Positions 7,982-15,993 are shown, counted from the stretch's first letter. The stretch: DNA of 22,993 nucleotides from Fastidiosipila sp963510375 (GCA_963510375.1 CAUPES010000019.1:1-22993), one strand, 5' to 3'. The notes: generated by a model from the sequence alone, not told the origin. Made by a program: numbers and translations.

Positions 7982-9943
7982 TTATCCTTTTTTAGCATTG
8001 TATTTTTCTTGTTTTTCTTTAGCTTCAAGATAAACCAATAGTACTCCAATATCTGCTGGAGAAACTCCTGAAATCCTACTCGCTTGTCCTATTGATTCAG
8101 GTCTCATTTTATCTAATTTTTCTTTAGCTTCATTACGCAAACCAGTAATTGCTTTATAATCTATACCTTCTGGCAAGATTTTTTGTTCACGTTTCTTAAA
8201 TTTATCAATTCTTCTTTGCTCAATTTCTATATAACCTGCATACTTGATTGCATTTTCAACACTATCTATTAAAACTTTATCTTTTGTCTTAATCTCAGGA
8301 TCAATCTCTGCTAAGTCTAAATACTTTATCTGAGGTCTTCTTAGAAGATCTGCCAAACTTGCGCCTGTATTCAGAGCACTAGTGCCTTTTGCTTCGAGGA
8401 ATTTATTGACTTTTTCTGATGGAGTTACTCTAACAGCTTCAATTCTCGCAATTTCATTCTCTAAATCTAATCTTCTTTGTTTAAAACCTTCATATTGTTT
8501 TTCACTGACTAGACCAAGTTCGTAACCCAAATCAGTCAATCTTAAATCCGCATTATCTTGACGCAGAATCAATCTATATTCTGCTCTAGAAGAAAGCATT
8601 CTGTAAGGTTCTTTGGTTCCTTCTGTAACAAGGTCATCAATCAGAACACCTATATAAGCTTCTGATCTATCCAATACAAATTTATCCTTGCCCAAAACTT
8701 TTCTAGCTGCATTTATACCTGCAATCAAACCTTGACCTGCAGCCTCTTCATACCCAGAAGTACCGTTAATTTGTCCTGCAGTATAAAGATTCTCTACCGT
8801 TTTAACATTAAGGTCTGCACCCAAACAATATGGATTAATACATTCATACTCTATTGCATAACCAGTTCTTTGTACTACTGCATTTTCAAGTCCAGGAACA
8901 CTCTTCAAAAATTTCAATTGAATTTCCTCTGGCAAACTACTAGATAAACCTTGAATATACATTTCTTCTGTATTAATTCCCATTGGCTCAACAAAAACCT
9001 GATGTCTATCTTTGTCTGGGAAACGTACAATTTTATCTTCAATACTCGGGCAGTATCTTGCTCCAACTCCATGGAACTCACCACCATAAAGCGGAGATCT
9101 ATAGAGATTATTCTCTATGATACTTTGTGTACCTGAACTAGTCCATGTTATATAGCACGCTTCCTGATCCTTTCGAGCCTCTTTAAGTCTGTCATCACCA
9201 TACAAAAATGAGAATGTCCAAGGATCTTCTTCACCTTCTTGAATCTCCATCTTAGAAAAATCAATTGACTTCTTATTAACACGTACTGGTGTCCCTGTTT
9301 TAAATCTTTGCAGAGGCAATTCAAGTTCTCTAAGGGACTGAATAATATCCATTGCGGGTCTTTGGTTATCTGGACCACTAGAGTAATTTGTCTCTCCAAT
9401 AATAATTCTTGCATCAAGATAGGTACCTGTAGTTAAAATAAAAGTCTTTGCTTTATAAATAGCATTGGTCATGCTTACACAAGCTTCAATTTCATACTTA
9501 CCGTTAGCATTCTTCTTTGATAAAAGCTCAACAATTTCTGCTTGCCTTAAATGAAGATTTTCTTCTTTTTCAAGAGTATGTTTCATTTCATCCATGTAAA
9601 GGCTACGGTCTACTTGTGCTCTCGGTGCTCTAACAGCTGGACCTTTTGATGAGTTTAACATTCTAAACTGAATACCAGCTTTATCTGCCACTCTAGCCAT
9701 TTCTCCACCCAAAGCAGAAATCTCTCTAACAATCTGTCCTTTTGCTGATCCGCCAATATTAGGGTTGCAAGGCAAGTTAGCAATTGTCTCTAATGACATA
9801 CTAAACAAAACTACTTTTAAACCCATTCTAGCAGCTGCCAAAGCGGCTTCACATCCTGCATGACCTGCACCAACAACCGCAAGATCATATTCTCCAGCTA
9901 AGTAATACTTTTCTTCATTTAAAACTTCTTCAACATTTCTCAT
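7982..9943 (-). CDS. mnmG: tRNA U34 carboxymethylaminomethyl-modifying enzyme subunit MnmG (GidA)
   Basis: MnmG is an FAD- and folate-dependent enzyme that works as a complex with MnmE to add the (carboxymethyl)aminomethyl group at C5 of the wobble uridine in certain tRNAs. The 653-residue protein shows the FAD-binding Gly-Ala-Gly-His-Ala-Gly at 25-30, the first family signature around Cys-Asn-Pro-Asn-Ile-Gly-Gly-Ser-Ala-Lys-Gly, and the second signature Ala-Gly-Gln-Ile-Asn-Gly-Thr-Ser-Gly-Tyr-Glu-Glu-Ala-Ala-Gly. The N-terminus has about 17 residues more than most homologues, with no internal Met to choose instead. Its partner mnmE lies just upstream. The leader between them contains a 21-bp tandem repeat that ends next to the weak GAGAG ribosome binding site. 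Confidence 0.97.
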   Translation of the reverse strand: MRNVEEVLNEEKYYLAGEYDLAVVGAGHAGCEAALAAARMGLKVVLFSMSLETIANLPCNPNIGGSAKGQIVREISALGGEMARVADKAGIQFRMLNSSKGPAVRAPRAQVDRSLYMDEMKHTLEKEENLHLRQAEIVELLSKKNANGKYEIEACVSMTNAIYKAKTFILTTGTYLDARIIIGETNYSSGPDNQRPAMDIIQSLRELELPLQRFKTGTPVRVNKKSIDFSKMEIQEGEEDPWTFSFLYGDDRLKEARKDQEACYITWTSSGTQSIIENNLYRSPLYGGEFHGVGARYCPSIEDKIVRFPDKDRHQVFVEPMGINTEEMYIQGLSSSLPEEIQLKFLKSVPGLENAVVQRTGYAIEYECINPYCLGADLNVKTVENLYTAGQINGTSGYEEAAGQGLIAGINAARKVLGKDKFVLDRSEAYIGVLIDDLVTEGTKEPYRMLSSRAEYRLILRQDNADLRLTDLGYELGLVSEKQYEGFKQRRLDLENEIARIEAVRVTPSEKVNKFLEAKGTSALNTGASLADLLRRPQIKYLDLAEIDPEIKTKDKVLIDSVENAIKYAGYIEIEQRRIDKFKKREQKILPEGIDYKAITGLRNEAKEKLDKMRPESIGQASRISGVSPADIGVLLVYLEAKEKQEKYNAKKG

Positions 9944-9955
9944 ATATCTTACTCT

Positions 9956-10018
9956 CTAATCTATAATCTCAAATTTCTAATCTCGAATCTCAAATCACTA
10001 ATCTATCTCTAATTTTAA
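9956..10018 (-). repeat. 21-bp tandem repeat in the mnmG leader
   Basis: Three units with a 21-bp period begin at 9956, 9977 and 9998, each opening with CTAATCT on the plus strand. Units one and two agree at 17 of 21 positions, sharing AATCTCAAAT at 9965 and 9986. Unit three matches only at its start. The array occupies much of the 132-bp mnmE-mnmG gap and ends about 12 nt before the mnmG ATG. Function is unknown. Confidence 0.6.
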
Positions 10019-10075
10019 AATTTTATCAAACATAAAATTTCATTTACCAGTAACAATTATTGTCCAACACAAAAC

Positions 10076-11530
10076 TTATTTACCAATACAAAATCTTGAA
10101 AAAATATCATCCAACATATTCTCTGATACATTTTCACCTGTTATTTCACTAATCAATTCTAAACCTTGTCGTAAAGCTGCCGCCAAAATGTCATTTGGTA
10201 GAATTGAACGATCTTGATCAATATTTTTAAACACTGCAAATGCAGATTCAATTAAATGCTGCTGTCTCTTAGACGTTAATACTAAGTCATTTGCACCACT
10301 ACCAGATAAATTTTCATAATAATTAATTACTAAATCTTTTAACTCATCTATTGCCTCTCCTGTACTTGCACTAACGCTTAAATAACCTTTAAAATGTTTA
10401 TCATTTTCTTTTAGTTTCTTAATATATTCCCAACTTTCCAAATTAGAATAATATTCACCAGATATATCCAGCTTATTCAATACAATATAATAATCTCTAT
10501 CTCCAGCAGAAAGTCTCAAAAACTTATCAATCTCTGCTTCTAGATCTGATTTATCTTTTGGCGTTAAAACCAAAAATAAAAGATCTGCTTTATTCAATAA
10601 ATCCTTTGATCTCTCGACTCCTAATTTTTCGATCGGATCATCTGTCTCTCTTATTCCAGCTGTATCATAGAGCGTTAAAGGAATTCCTCCTAGATCAATT
10701 TTTAATTCTATACTATCTCTGGTTGTACCTGCTATATCTGTAACTATAGCCCTATCTTCTCCAGAAAGTGCATTCAAAATGGAAGATTTTCCTACATTTG
10801 GTTCACCAACTAATACCAATTGTAAACCTTCTCGTAAAACTTCACCCTTTTTATTACTTTTAACAACTTGGTTTAAAGTTTGTAGTACATAATTAAGATT
10901 TGTATTAATTAACTCTTCTTGTAATACGAAATCTTCATATTCAGGATATTCAATGTCCACTTCCAAAGCAGATAATAACTCGTAAACTTTCTCCTTTACC
11001 CCTTGCAACTTCTCTGCGGTTTCTCCTTGCAAGTGTCTAAGGGCTGCCTGATGTTGTCTATATGTATCTGCTTCGATAATTCCCATTACGGCTTCAGCTT
11101 GGCTTAAATCCATTTTCCCATTGATAAATGCCCATTTTGTAAACTCACCAGCTTCTGCTAATCTTGCTCCTGCTTTTAAAACTAGATCTAAAGTTTCTTT
11201 TCTTAGAGCCGCACCACCGTGAAGTGATATTTCAACTTGTTCTTCCCCTGTATAAGATTTACCCTTAACAAATTTTGTGATAACAACCTGGTCTAAAGGT
11301 CTATTTATATCATTAATTTCATGTAAATACCCAAACGCAGCTTGGTAACCTTTCAATTTTGCAATCTTTCTTTTACTTCTTCTCGCTTGCGTATCATTAA
11401 ATTCAGGTAAAGGACCAAAATTAAAAATCTTATCTACTAATTCTGCTGACCCTGGGCCTGCAACACGTAAAACCTGTAAACCTGAACTTCCAACTGGTGT
11501 AGCAAATGCAGCAATAATTTCGTCTAACAT
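10076..11530 (-). CDS. mnmE: tRNA modification GTPase MnmE (TrmE)
   Basis: MnmE is the GTPase partner of MnmG in wobble-uridine modification. The frame extends to a TTG at 11554, but the ATG at 11530 is the true start: AGGAG lies just before it, and the protein then begins Met-Leu-Asp-Glu-Ile-Ile-Ala-Ala like its homologues (484 residues). Domains in order are the N-terminal folate-binding domain (1-120), the helical domain, and the inserted G domain. The G domain carries a P-loop Gly-Glu-Pro-Asn-Val-Gly-Lys-Ser at 242-249, Gly-Thr-Thr-Arg-Asp around 268-272, Asp-Thr-Ala-Gly at 289-292 and Asn-Lys-Leu-Asp at 352-355. The essential C-terminal Cys-Ile-Gly-Lys closes the protein at 481-484. A terminator lies between jag and this gene. 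Confidence 0.97.
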   Translation of the reverse strand: MLDEIIAAFATPVGSSGLQVLRVAGPGSAELVDKIFNFGPLPEFNDTQARRSKRKIAKLKGYQAAFGYLHEINDINRPLDQVVITKFVKGKSYTGEEQVEISLHGGAALRKETLDLVLKAGARLAEAGEFTKWAFINGKMDLSQAEAVMGIIEADTYRQHQAALRHLQGETAEKLQGVKEKVYELLSALEVDIEYPEYEDFVLQEELINTNLNYVLQTLNQVVKSNKKGEVLREGLQLVLVGEPNVGKSSILNALSGEDRAIVTDIAGTTRDSIELKIDLGGIPLTLYDTAGIRETDDPIEKLGVERSKDLLNKADLLFLVLTPKDKSDLEAEIDKFLRLSAGDRDYYIVLNKLDISGEYYSNLESWEYIKKLKENDKHFKGYLSVSASTGEAIDELKDLVINYYENLSGSGANDLVLTSKRQQHLIESAFAVFKNIDQDRSILPNDILAAALRQGLELISEITGENVSENMLDDIFSRFCIGK

Positions 11531-11576
11531 ATTTTCTCCTAGATTACTCCCCAATTTTTACCGTGCTTATTATATG

Positions 11577-11608
11577 CAAAAAGAAAGCTTCCTGCTGTAG
11601 CAAGAAGC
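11577..11608 (-). terminator. Terminator between jag and mnmE
   Basis: Inverted arms GCTTCCTGCT (11587-11596) and AGCAAGAAGC (11599-11608) form a GC-containing stem. Its one mismatch is a wobble pair in minus-strand RNA. It is followed on the minus strand by TTTCTTTTT. It would end most transcripts of the rpmH-jag operon before mnmE. Confidence 0.75.
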
Positions 11609-11631
11609 CTAATATTATTACATTTACTAAG

Positions 11632-11658
11632 AAAATTTTTCTATAATTTATAGAAAAA
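11632..11658 (-). terminator. AU-rich hairpin just after jag
   Basis: Arms TTTTTCTATA (11636-11645) and TATAGAAAAA (11649-11658) are perfectly complementary with a 3-nt loop, followed on the minus strand by TTTT. It begins 10 nt after the jag stop. The stem is nearly all A-U, so it is weak as a terminator alone; it may protect the 3' end or act with the next hairpin. Confidence 0.4.
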
Positions 11659-11667
11659 ACAACTAAA

Positions 11668-12480
11668 TTAGTCGTTCAAGACTTCCTCTGTTTCTTCAAA
11701 ATCTGAATTTTCTTCACCAATATATTCCAAGTCAATAACTACATAACGTCTTGGTTCTTCACCTTCACTATATGTAATAACTCCAGGGAAATCATTTAAA
11801 GCTGAGTGAACTACTCTTCTATCTGCAGCTGACATTGGAGTTAACTCGAAAGCTTGACCTGTACTAATAGCTCTTTCAGCAGTTCTCTTTGCCAATTCTG
11901 CTACATTTTCCTTGTGTCTTGCTTTATATCTACCAATATCTAGGACAAATCTTACTTTAGTTTTAGCTGTCTTATTTGCAACTAGTGAAGCGATATATTG
12001 GATTGCTCTTAACGTAACACCTTTTCTACCGATCAAAATACCGCAATCATCACCTGTTATCTCAGCAGAAATTTTATTTTCTTGAACTTCAACAGAAACT
12101 TTATTCTCACCATCTAATTCAAAATTATCTAATACTTCATTCAAGAAATCTTCAATTGCTTTTGCAGCTAATTCGATTCTTTCTTCAAAGCTATGTTCAT
12201 CATCATTAACTTCTGAGAATTCATCAACTTCATAGTCTTCTTCCACATTTTCAACATTCAGGTCTAAATCATCATGACTTAATTCATCGACCTCAACACT
12301 ATCTTCAGTTCCTAATAAGCTTACTTTGACTTTAGCATCTTTACTTCCTATGCCAAAAAATCCAGCATTTTCTTCTTGTAGAACTTCGATCTCTACTTCA
12401 TTTTCTGTAGCTCCTAATTGTAACAATGCAGATTGAATCGCTTCATTAACTGTTTTTCCCTCAACTGTAATTGACTTCAT
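11668..12480 (-). CDS. jag: Jag/KhpB (SpoIIIJ-associated) RNA-binding protein
   Basis: Jag (also called KhpB or EloR) is a KH-R3H protein that binds RNA and influences cell elongation and division in Bacillota. The frame extends 6 codons further up, but the ATG at 12480 has GGAGG directly before it, so the product is 270 residues. An N-terminal Jag_N domain covers about residues 1-57 (with Gly-Phe-Phe-Gly-Ile-Gly). An acidic linker spans 58-100, then a KH domain follows with Ile-Gly-Arg-Lys-Gly. A C-terminal R3H domain carries Arg-His-Lys and the Thr-Pro-Met-Ser-Ala-Ala-Asp-Arg-Arg segment. The position directly after yidC is the standard one. The long acidic linker (rich in Asp, Glu and Val) is typical but variable. 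Confidence 0.95.
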   Translation of the reverse strand: MKSITVEGKTVNEAIQSALLQLGATENEVEIEVLQEENAGFFGIGSKDAKVKVSLLGTEDSVEVDELSHDDLDLNVENVEEDYEVDEFSEVNDDEHSFEERIELAAKAIEDFLNEVLDNFELDGENKVSVEVQENKISAEITGDDCGILIGRKGVTLRAIQYIASLVANKTAKTKVRFVLDIGRYKARHKENVAELAKRTAERAISTGQAFELTPMSAADRRVVHSALNDFPGVITYSEGEEPRRYVVIDLEYIGEENSDFEETEEVLND

Positions 12481-12547
12481 CGTCTCCTCCAAATTCATAA
12501 TCTTTTATATCTTTTATATTATTTATAATTATGTTTCTTATACTTTT

Positions 12548-13651
12548 TTACGATCTTCTTGTACGTTTTTTCTTTTGATTTTTAGCTTCAAGAGCTTCTA
12601 TTTCAGCTTTTTCTTTCATTGCTCTCGCAGTTATTTTCTCTTCAAATTCTTTGTCAGCTTCAGCTTGTCTTGCAGCCATTGGTTCTGTATAAATTTTGTT
12701 GAATAACCATGTTTGGAATATTGCCAAAGCATTACCTGCTACCCAGTAAATTGACATCGCTGCTGGCATGCTAAATGTAAATATTAATGTTAAGAATGGC
12801 ATCATGTACATCATTGTCTTAGCACTATTTGCAGCTGGATCTGTATTACTCTCAGCTTGCAAAGCTGGGTTTTTCTTAATTTTTTCTTTCTGAGCTTTTC
12901 TCTCTTCTTTGCTTAATCCACCTACTTGGTTAACTTTTTGTGTATACCACATAACCAAAACGCTTGTTACAAAGGCTATAATTGGTAAAGCCAAGAGTGG
13001 CAAATAAGTAGATGACTGCTCGCCAAACAATAATCCAAAATTAATTGTTGGTGTTAGACCGAGGTTAATCCCTAAAAATTCCATATCTATCAGTTGCTCA
13101 ACTGATAACAAGCCTTTATTCACTACATCGGCTAAAATATTAGGATTATCGTTTAAAGCTTCAATAATGAAAATATTATTGTGCATTAAATTTTGCTTCA
13201 TAATTGTTTCTGGAACAATTCCTGCACTAACAAGTGTTTCAGTAATCTTGCTTAAGCTCTCAGTTGAAACTTGCATAATGAAATACAGTGGTCCAGAAAT
13301 AATTCTATATATAGGCCACATTAGGAATAAAGAAAATAGAGATGGTAAACATCCGCCTGTCAACGAAACTCCATGTTTTTTGTAAAGTTCCATTTGAGCT
13401 TGGGCATAACCCTCTCTATCCGATCCATAATATCTCTGCAAATCTTTGAGCTCTGGTTGCAAAGCTTTTTGTTGAATACTTGATTTATGTTGTTTTACGT
13501 TAAAAGGTAATATTATCAATCTGATTAATACAGTAAAAATAATTACAGCAACACCGTAATTACCAAAGACTGAATATATCAATCGCATTACCCAACCAAA
13601 TAATGAGTAAAGCGGATCTAATATTGATAAAGACATTAATGGTAAATTCAT
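12548..13651 (-). CDS. yidC: Membrane protein insertase YidC (Oxa1 family)
   Basis: YidC inserts and folds membrane proteins, alone or with SecYEG. The 367-residue protein has the five-helix Gram-positive form. The first helices are near residues 15-50 with the conserved groove Arg44 in Val-Leu-Ile-Arg-Leu-Ile. A charged cytoplasmic hairpin follows at about 52-90, then helices around 97-120, 220-240 and 275-325. The C-terminus is strongly basic (Lys-Lys-Lys-Arg-Thr-Arg-Arg), which in other species helps ribosome contact. The N-terminus is not a lipoprotein signal, unlike the Bacillus SpoIIIJ type. The region between the third and later helices contains an extra hydrophilic segment (about 150-200). 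The ribosome binding site is weak, so translation may depend on coupling to yidD, whose stop is 15 nt upstream. Confidence 0.96.
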   Translation of the reverse strand: MNLPLMSLSILDPLYSLFGWVMRLIYSVFGNYGVAVIIFTVLIRLIILPFNVKQHKSSIQQKALQPELKDLQRYYGSDREGYAQAQMELYKKHGVSLTGGCLPSLFSLFLMWPIYRIISGPLYFIMQVSTESLSKITETLVSAGIVPETIMKQNLMHNNIFIIEALNDNPNILADVVNKGLLSVEQLIDMEFLGINLGLTPTINFGLLFGEQSSTYLPLLALPIIAFVTSVLVMWYTQKVNQVGGLSKEERKAQKEKIKKNPALQAESNTDPAANSAKTMMYMMPFLTLIFTFSMPAAMSIYWVAGNALAIFQTWLFNKIYTEPMAARQAEADKEFEEKITARAMKEKAEIEALEAKNQKKKRTRRS

Positions 13652-13666
13652 ACTATCTTAACTTTC

Positions 13667-13903
13667 TTAACTTTCTTTCTTCTTTTCAGAAATTACTGGG
13701 TCATATCCTGTATTTTTGTTAAAAGGGTTACAACGCAAAATTCTCCAAAAGGCAAACATTGTACCTTTTAAAGTTCCATGTTGTTCTATAGATTCAATTG
13801 CATATTGTGAGCAAGTCGGTGAAAAGCCACATTTATTTGCACCTAAGCTAGGTGATATTAATTTCTGATAAAAGTGAATGCACTTAATCAATAACTTACT
13901 CAC
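13667..13903 (-). CDS. yidD: Membrane protein insertion efficiency factor YidD
   Basis: YidD is a small membrane-associated protein that improves YidC-dependent insertion. The 78-residue sequence has the family pattern: an amphipathic N-terminal helix, then Tyr-Gln-x-Leu-Ile-Ser-Pro, Cys-Gly-Phe-Ser-Pro-Thr-Cys-Ser-Gln-Tyr-Ala, and Arg-Cys-Asn-Pro-Phe near the end. The start is a GTG at 13903 with GGAG about 8 nt before it. It overlaps the last 8 nt of rnpA, implying translational coupling, and precedes yidC by 15 nt. Confidence 0.95.
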   Translation of the reverse strand: MSKLLIKCIHFYQKLISPSLGANKCGFSPTCSQYAIESIEQHGTLKGTMFAFWRILRCNPFNKNTGYDPVISEKKKES

Positions 13904-14246
13904 TGCAAATCTCCGTAGTTTCTTCTAGCAGTTTTGCTCTAGTAAAAAGTTTTAGCATATCAGTTCTAACGCTATGATAATTACTAATCTTTTCACTATT
14001 TCTGCCCATAACCACTATATCGTAGCCATGTTTCAATTGGGGTTCTAAGTTTCTATATGCTTCTCTAAGTAAACGACGCTCCTTGTTTCGTTGTACGGCA
14101 TTGCCATACTTTTTGACTGTAGTAAAACCCAATCTATTGTAAGATAATTTATTTTTCATAAAATAAATTGAAAGTTCTCTACCAAACTGGCGTTTACCAG
14201 ATTTAAATACTTTGGAAAACTCATAATTTTTCTTTAATTTTTCCAA
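13896..14246 (-). CDS. rnpA: Ribonuclease P protein component
   Basis: RnpA is the protein subunit that joins the rnpB RNA to remove 5' leaders from precursor tRNAs. The 116-residue basic protein contains the RNR motif region Ala-Val-Gln-Arg-Asn-Lys-Glu-Arg-Arg-Leu-Leu-Arg-Glu, and Gly-Tyr-Asp-Ile-Val-Val. The start is a TTG with GGGGAA about 9 nt upstream. No ATG fits, since the next in-frame Met would remove the first strand. It lies 21 nt after rpmH, the normal arrangement. Confidence 0.95.
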   Translation of the reverse strand: MEKLKKNYEFSKVFKSGKRQFGRELSIYFMKNKLSYNRLGFTTVKKYGNAVQRNKERRLLREAYRNLEPQLKHGYDIVVMGRNSEKISNYHSVRTDMLKLFTRAKLLEETTEICSE

Positions 14247-14267
14247 ATTAATTCCCCAATTAAATTA

Positions 14268-14405
14268 TTAAGCAGATAAAGTTTTTCTACCTTTAGCACG
14301 TCTACTCTTTAATACTTTTCTACCATTATTGGTAGCCATTCTTTTACGGAATCCATGCTCCTTAGCGCGTTGACGTTTTTTTGGTTGAAATGTTCGTTTT
14401 GACAT
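14268..14405 (-). CDS. rpmH: 50S ribosomal protein L34
   Basis: This short gene encodes 45 very basic residues beginning Met-Ser-Lys-Arg-Thr-Phe-Gln-Pro and ending in Lys-Thr-Leu-Ser-Ala, matching L34 in length and motif (His-Gly-Phe-Arg-Lys-Arg-Met). L34 is a small component of the large ribosomal subunit. The ribosome binding site AAGGAGAG lies just before the ATG. It is the first gene of the rpmH-rnpA-yidD-yidC-jag unit and has a consensus promoter. In many Bacillota, dnaA lies directly upstream in the opposite direction; here that place is taken by veg on the same strand. Confidence 0.98.
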   Translation of the reverse strand: MSKRTFQPKKRQRAKEHGFRKRMATNNGRKVLKSRRAKGRKTLSA

Positions 14406-14437
14406 AATTATCTCTCCTTCTTTTTACAATGCACATG

Positions 14438-14467
14438 ATTATAAATTCAAAAGCCTGGTTCTGTCAA
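14438..14467 (-). promoter_or_regulatory. Promoter of the rpmH operon
   Basis: On the minus strand TTGACA (14462-14467) and TATAAT (14438-14443) are both perfect consensus hexamers with an 18-bp spacer. The predicted start is near 14431, about 25 nt before the rpmH ATG. It sits in the short gap after veg and should drive strong transcription of the ribosomal protein operon. Confidence 0.85.
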
Positions 14468-14479
14468 TTAAAAATACCC

Positions 14480-14854
14480 TTAATCTTTTAAAACTTCTGA
14501 ATCTTTTTCTTCTTCAGCCTCTGCTTTTTTAGCAGCTATTATTGCTTCATTTTCTTTTTTGATTGCTTCTTCTAATTTAGCATAATTTTCCTGAATTATC
14601 TCTGCAGCTTCTGGCTCAACTGCAACCTCAACTGTATCAGTCAAAATATCTATGTAGCTATAAGTAACTAGCTCAGGATCATCTTGACTCTTTCTTATAC
14701 ATCTAACAGTAAAAACTTTTGGGTAGCAATTTTCTACAATTCCTTCTCTGACAATTGTTCTTTTTCTACCACCATTAGTCTTTAATCTTACTTTCTTACC
14801 TATGCAAGCTTCAATATCCTTTTTGCACATTTCTAAATCTTCTCTTTGAATCAC
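14480..14854 (-). CDS. veg: Veg family protein
   Basis: The 124-residue product matches the Veg family (DUF1021), small proteins of Bacillota linked to biofilm gene control in B. subtilis; the biochemical role is not settled. Conserved blocks seen are Gly-Lys-Lys-Val-Arg-Leu-Lys-Thr-Asn-Gly-Gly-Arg-Lys-Arg-Thr near residues 19-33, Tyr-Pro-Lys-Val-Phe, and Ser-Tyr-x-Asp-Ile-Leu-Thr-Asp-Thr-Val-Glu. The chosen start is a GTG with GGAGG 11 nt upstream, giving an N-terminus in register with the B. subtilis protein. A later ATG (14830) is possible but would cut into the conserved start. After the core there is a Lys/Glu/Ala-rich tail of about 40 residues, probably helical and absent from the B. 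subtilis protein. Confidence 0.88.
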   Translation of the reverse strand: MIQREDLEMCKKDIEACIGKKVRLKTNGGRKRTIVREGIVENCYPKVFTVRCIRKSQDDPELVTYSYIDILTDTVEVAVEPEAAEIIQENYAKLEEAIKKENEAIIAAKKAEAEEEKDSEVLKD

Positions 14855-14890
14855 TAGTTAAAACGCCTCCGTCTATTTATAGCATGCAGT

Positions 14891-14899
14891 ATTATATCA
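14891..14899 (-). promoter_or_regulatory. Extended -10 promoter of veg
   Basis: On the minus strand TGATATAAT is a perfect extended -10 (TG-N-TATAAT). No recognisable -35 is at the right distance. The transcript would begin about 30 nt before the veg start, just upstream of its GGAGG. Confidence 0.5.
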
Positions 14900-14926
14900 T
14901 AGAAAGCGTATTTTGTTCTTAAGTCA

Positions 14927-15934
14927 TTAATCTAAGTTTTGGCTCTCGTTTACAAACTTTTTCCTATACTCTGATGGTGTTAATCCCAATATTTTTTTGA
15001 ATGCAGAATTAAATCTTTGTGAAGAGGTAAATCCGACTCTCCTAGAAATATTATTAATCTTAAGATCAGTTTTTTGCAAAAGCTTCTTGCTCTTCTCAAC
15101 CCTGAATTTAATTAGGTAGTTCATTGGACTAGTCCCTAATCTTTCCTTAAAAGCCCTTGTAAAATAACCTTCACTCAAGAAAACATGTTCTGCCATATCA
15201 CCCACACTTATGTTTAAGGTGTAGTTTTCATTAATGAAATCTTCAATAATGTCTAAAAGTTCATCTACACTACCTTCCTTAATTCTACGTTCTTGCTCCA
15301 ATTGATCTTGTAATGCTCTATTCAACTGAACCGTAAGTTGCAATGCTAATGCCTGAAGAATAGGAGATTTTCCAAACATCTGTTGTTTATTTTCCGTAAT
15401 TATATTTTCAACTATATTTGCAATTTGATACTTACTTTGACCTTTTAAAACAAGTTGACGAATCTCATACTCAGGCAGTTTATAGTTCTCTAACTCAGAA
15501 TTAATTTCACTATTATTGGCATTTATAGAACTCGTTTGTGCATTGCCACTATCAGTCTTTCGCCCGCTACTTAAGCTTTCTCCATTTATTTTCTCATCAG
15601 AAATAAATCTATTCTGGTTAAAAACATCCTCTGAATTCATTGAAAAATAAACACATATAACTTCGCATTCTCCTAAGACCTCATAAGTATGATCAACACC
15701 AGGCCAAACAACGATAGTACTACCAGTTTTTAGATTTAATTTTTTGCCATCAATATAGTAATTAACCTCACCTGAACTAACGTACGTCAATTCATAGGAA
15801 TCATGATGATTAGGACTCTTAAAAGAGTTCCCTTCCGGGAAAAATAACTCCATACTAGTTAAGATCAACGGCAATTCATTAAAATAATTTATATTATCTT
15901 TTTGCCTAATTTTCAAATCTGAATCTAAAATCAT
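14927..15934 (-). CDS. AraC-family transcriptional regulator with cupin sensor domain
   Basis: This is a 335-residue regulator. Residues 24-100 look like an AraC-type cupin that binds a small ligand (His-His-Asp-Ser-Tyr-Glu-Leu, then Gly-x-Val-x-Tyr-Tyr-Ile-Asp-Gly). A Ser/Asn-rich low-complexity linker follows at 112-150, then a helical segment. The C-terminal DNA-binding domain has two helix-turn-helix units near 243-264 and 291-313 and ends with the family pattern Gly-Leu-Thr-Pro-Ser-Glu-Tyr-Arg. The ATG has AAAGG at good distance. Such cupin-type members usually control sugar or glycan use in Clostridia. The nearest such genes here are the GH125 and sulfatase about 10 kb away, so any link is only a guess. 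A near-perfect 11-bp direct repeat lies just upstream of the gene. Confidence 0.93.
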   Translation of the reverse strand: MILDSDLKIRQKDNINYFNELPLILTSMELFFPEGNSFKSPNHHDSYELTYVSSGEVNYYIDGKKLNLKTGSTIVVWPGVDHTYEVLGECEVICVYFSMNSEDVFNQNRFISDEKINGESLSSGRKTDSGNAQTSSINANNSEINSELENYKLPEYEIRQLVLKGQSKYQIANIVENIITENKQQMFGKSPILQALALQLTVQLNRALQDQLEQERRIKEGSVDELLDIIEDFINENYTLNISVGDMAEHVFLSEGYFTRAFKERLGTSPMNYLIKFRVEKSKKLLQKTDLKINNISRRVGFTSSQRFNSAFKKILGLTPSEYRKKFVNESQNLD

Positions 15935-15958
15935 AATAGCCTTTCTATAAGTATCAAC

Positions 15959-15993
15959 AAGTTTTGAAACTTAGTTTTCTTTAAGTCTTGAAA
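15959..15993. repeat. 11-bp direct repeat upstream of the araC-type gene
   Basis: AAGTTTTGAAA (15959-15969) and AAGTCTTGAAA (15983-15993) match at 10 of 11 positions with a 24-bp period. They lie 25-59 bp before the regulator start, in its gap with the divergent ydbC. AraC-type proteins bind direct repeats, so this is a candidate autoregulatory site. Confidence 0.4.

Noticed and set aside
9148..9417. Minus-strand open frame inside mnmG in another frame
   Set aside because: It overlaps essential conserved MnmG sequence in a shifted frame; there is no sign of a frameshift in mnmG itself.
14406..14479. Possible replication origin between rpmH and veg
   Set aside because: The gap is only about 74 bp, is filled by the rpmH promoter and shows no DnaA boxes.
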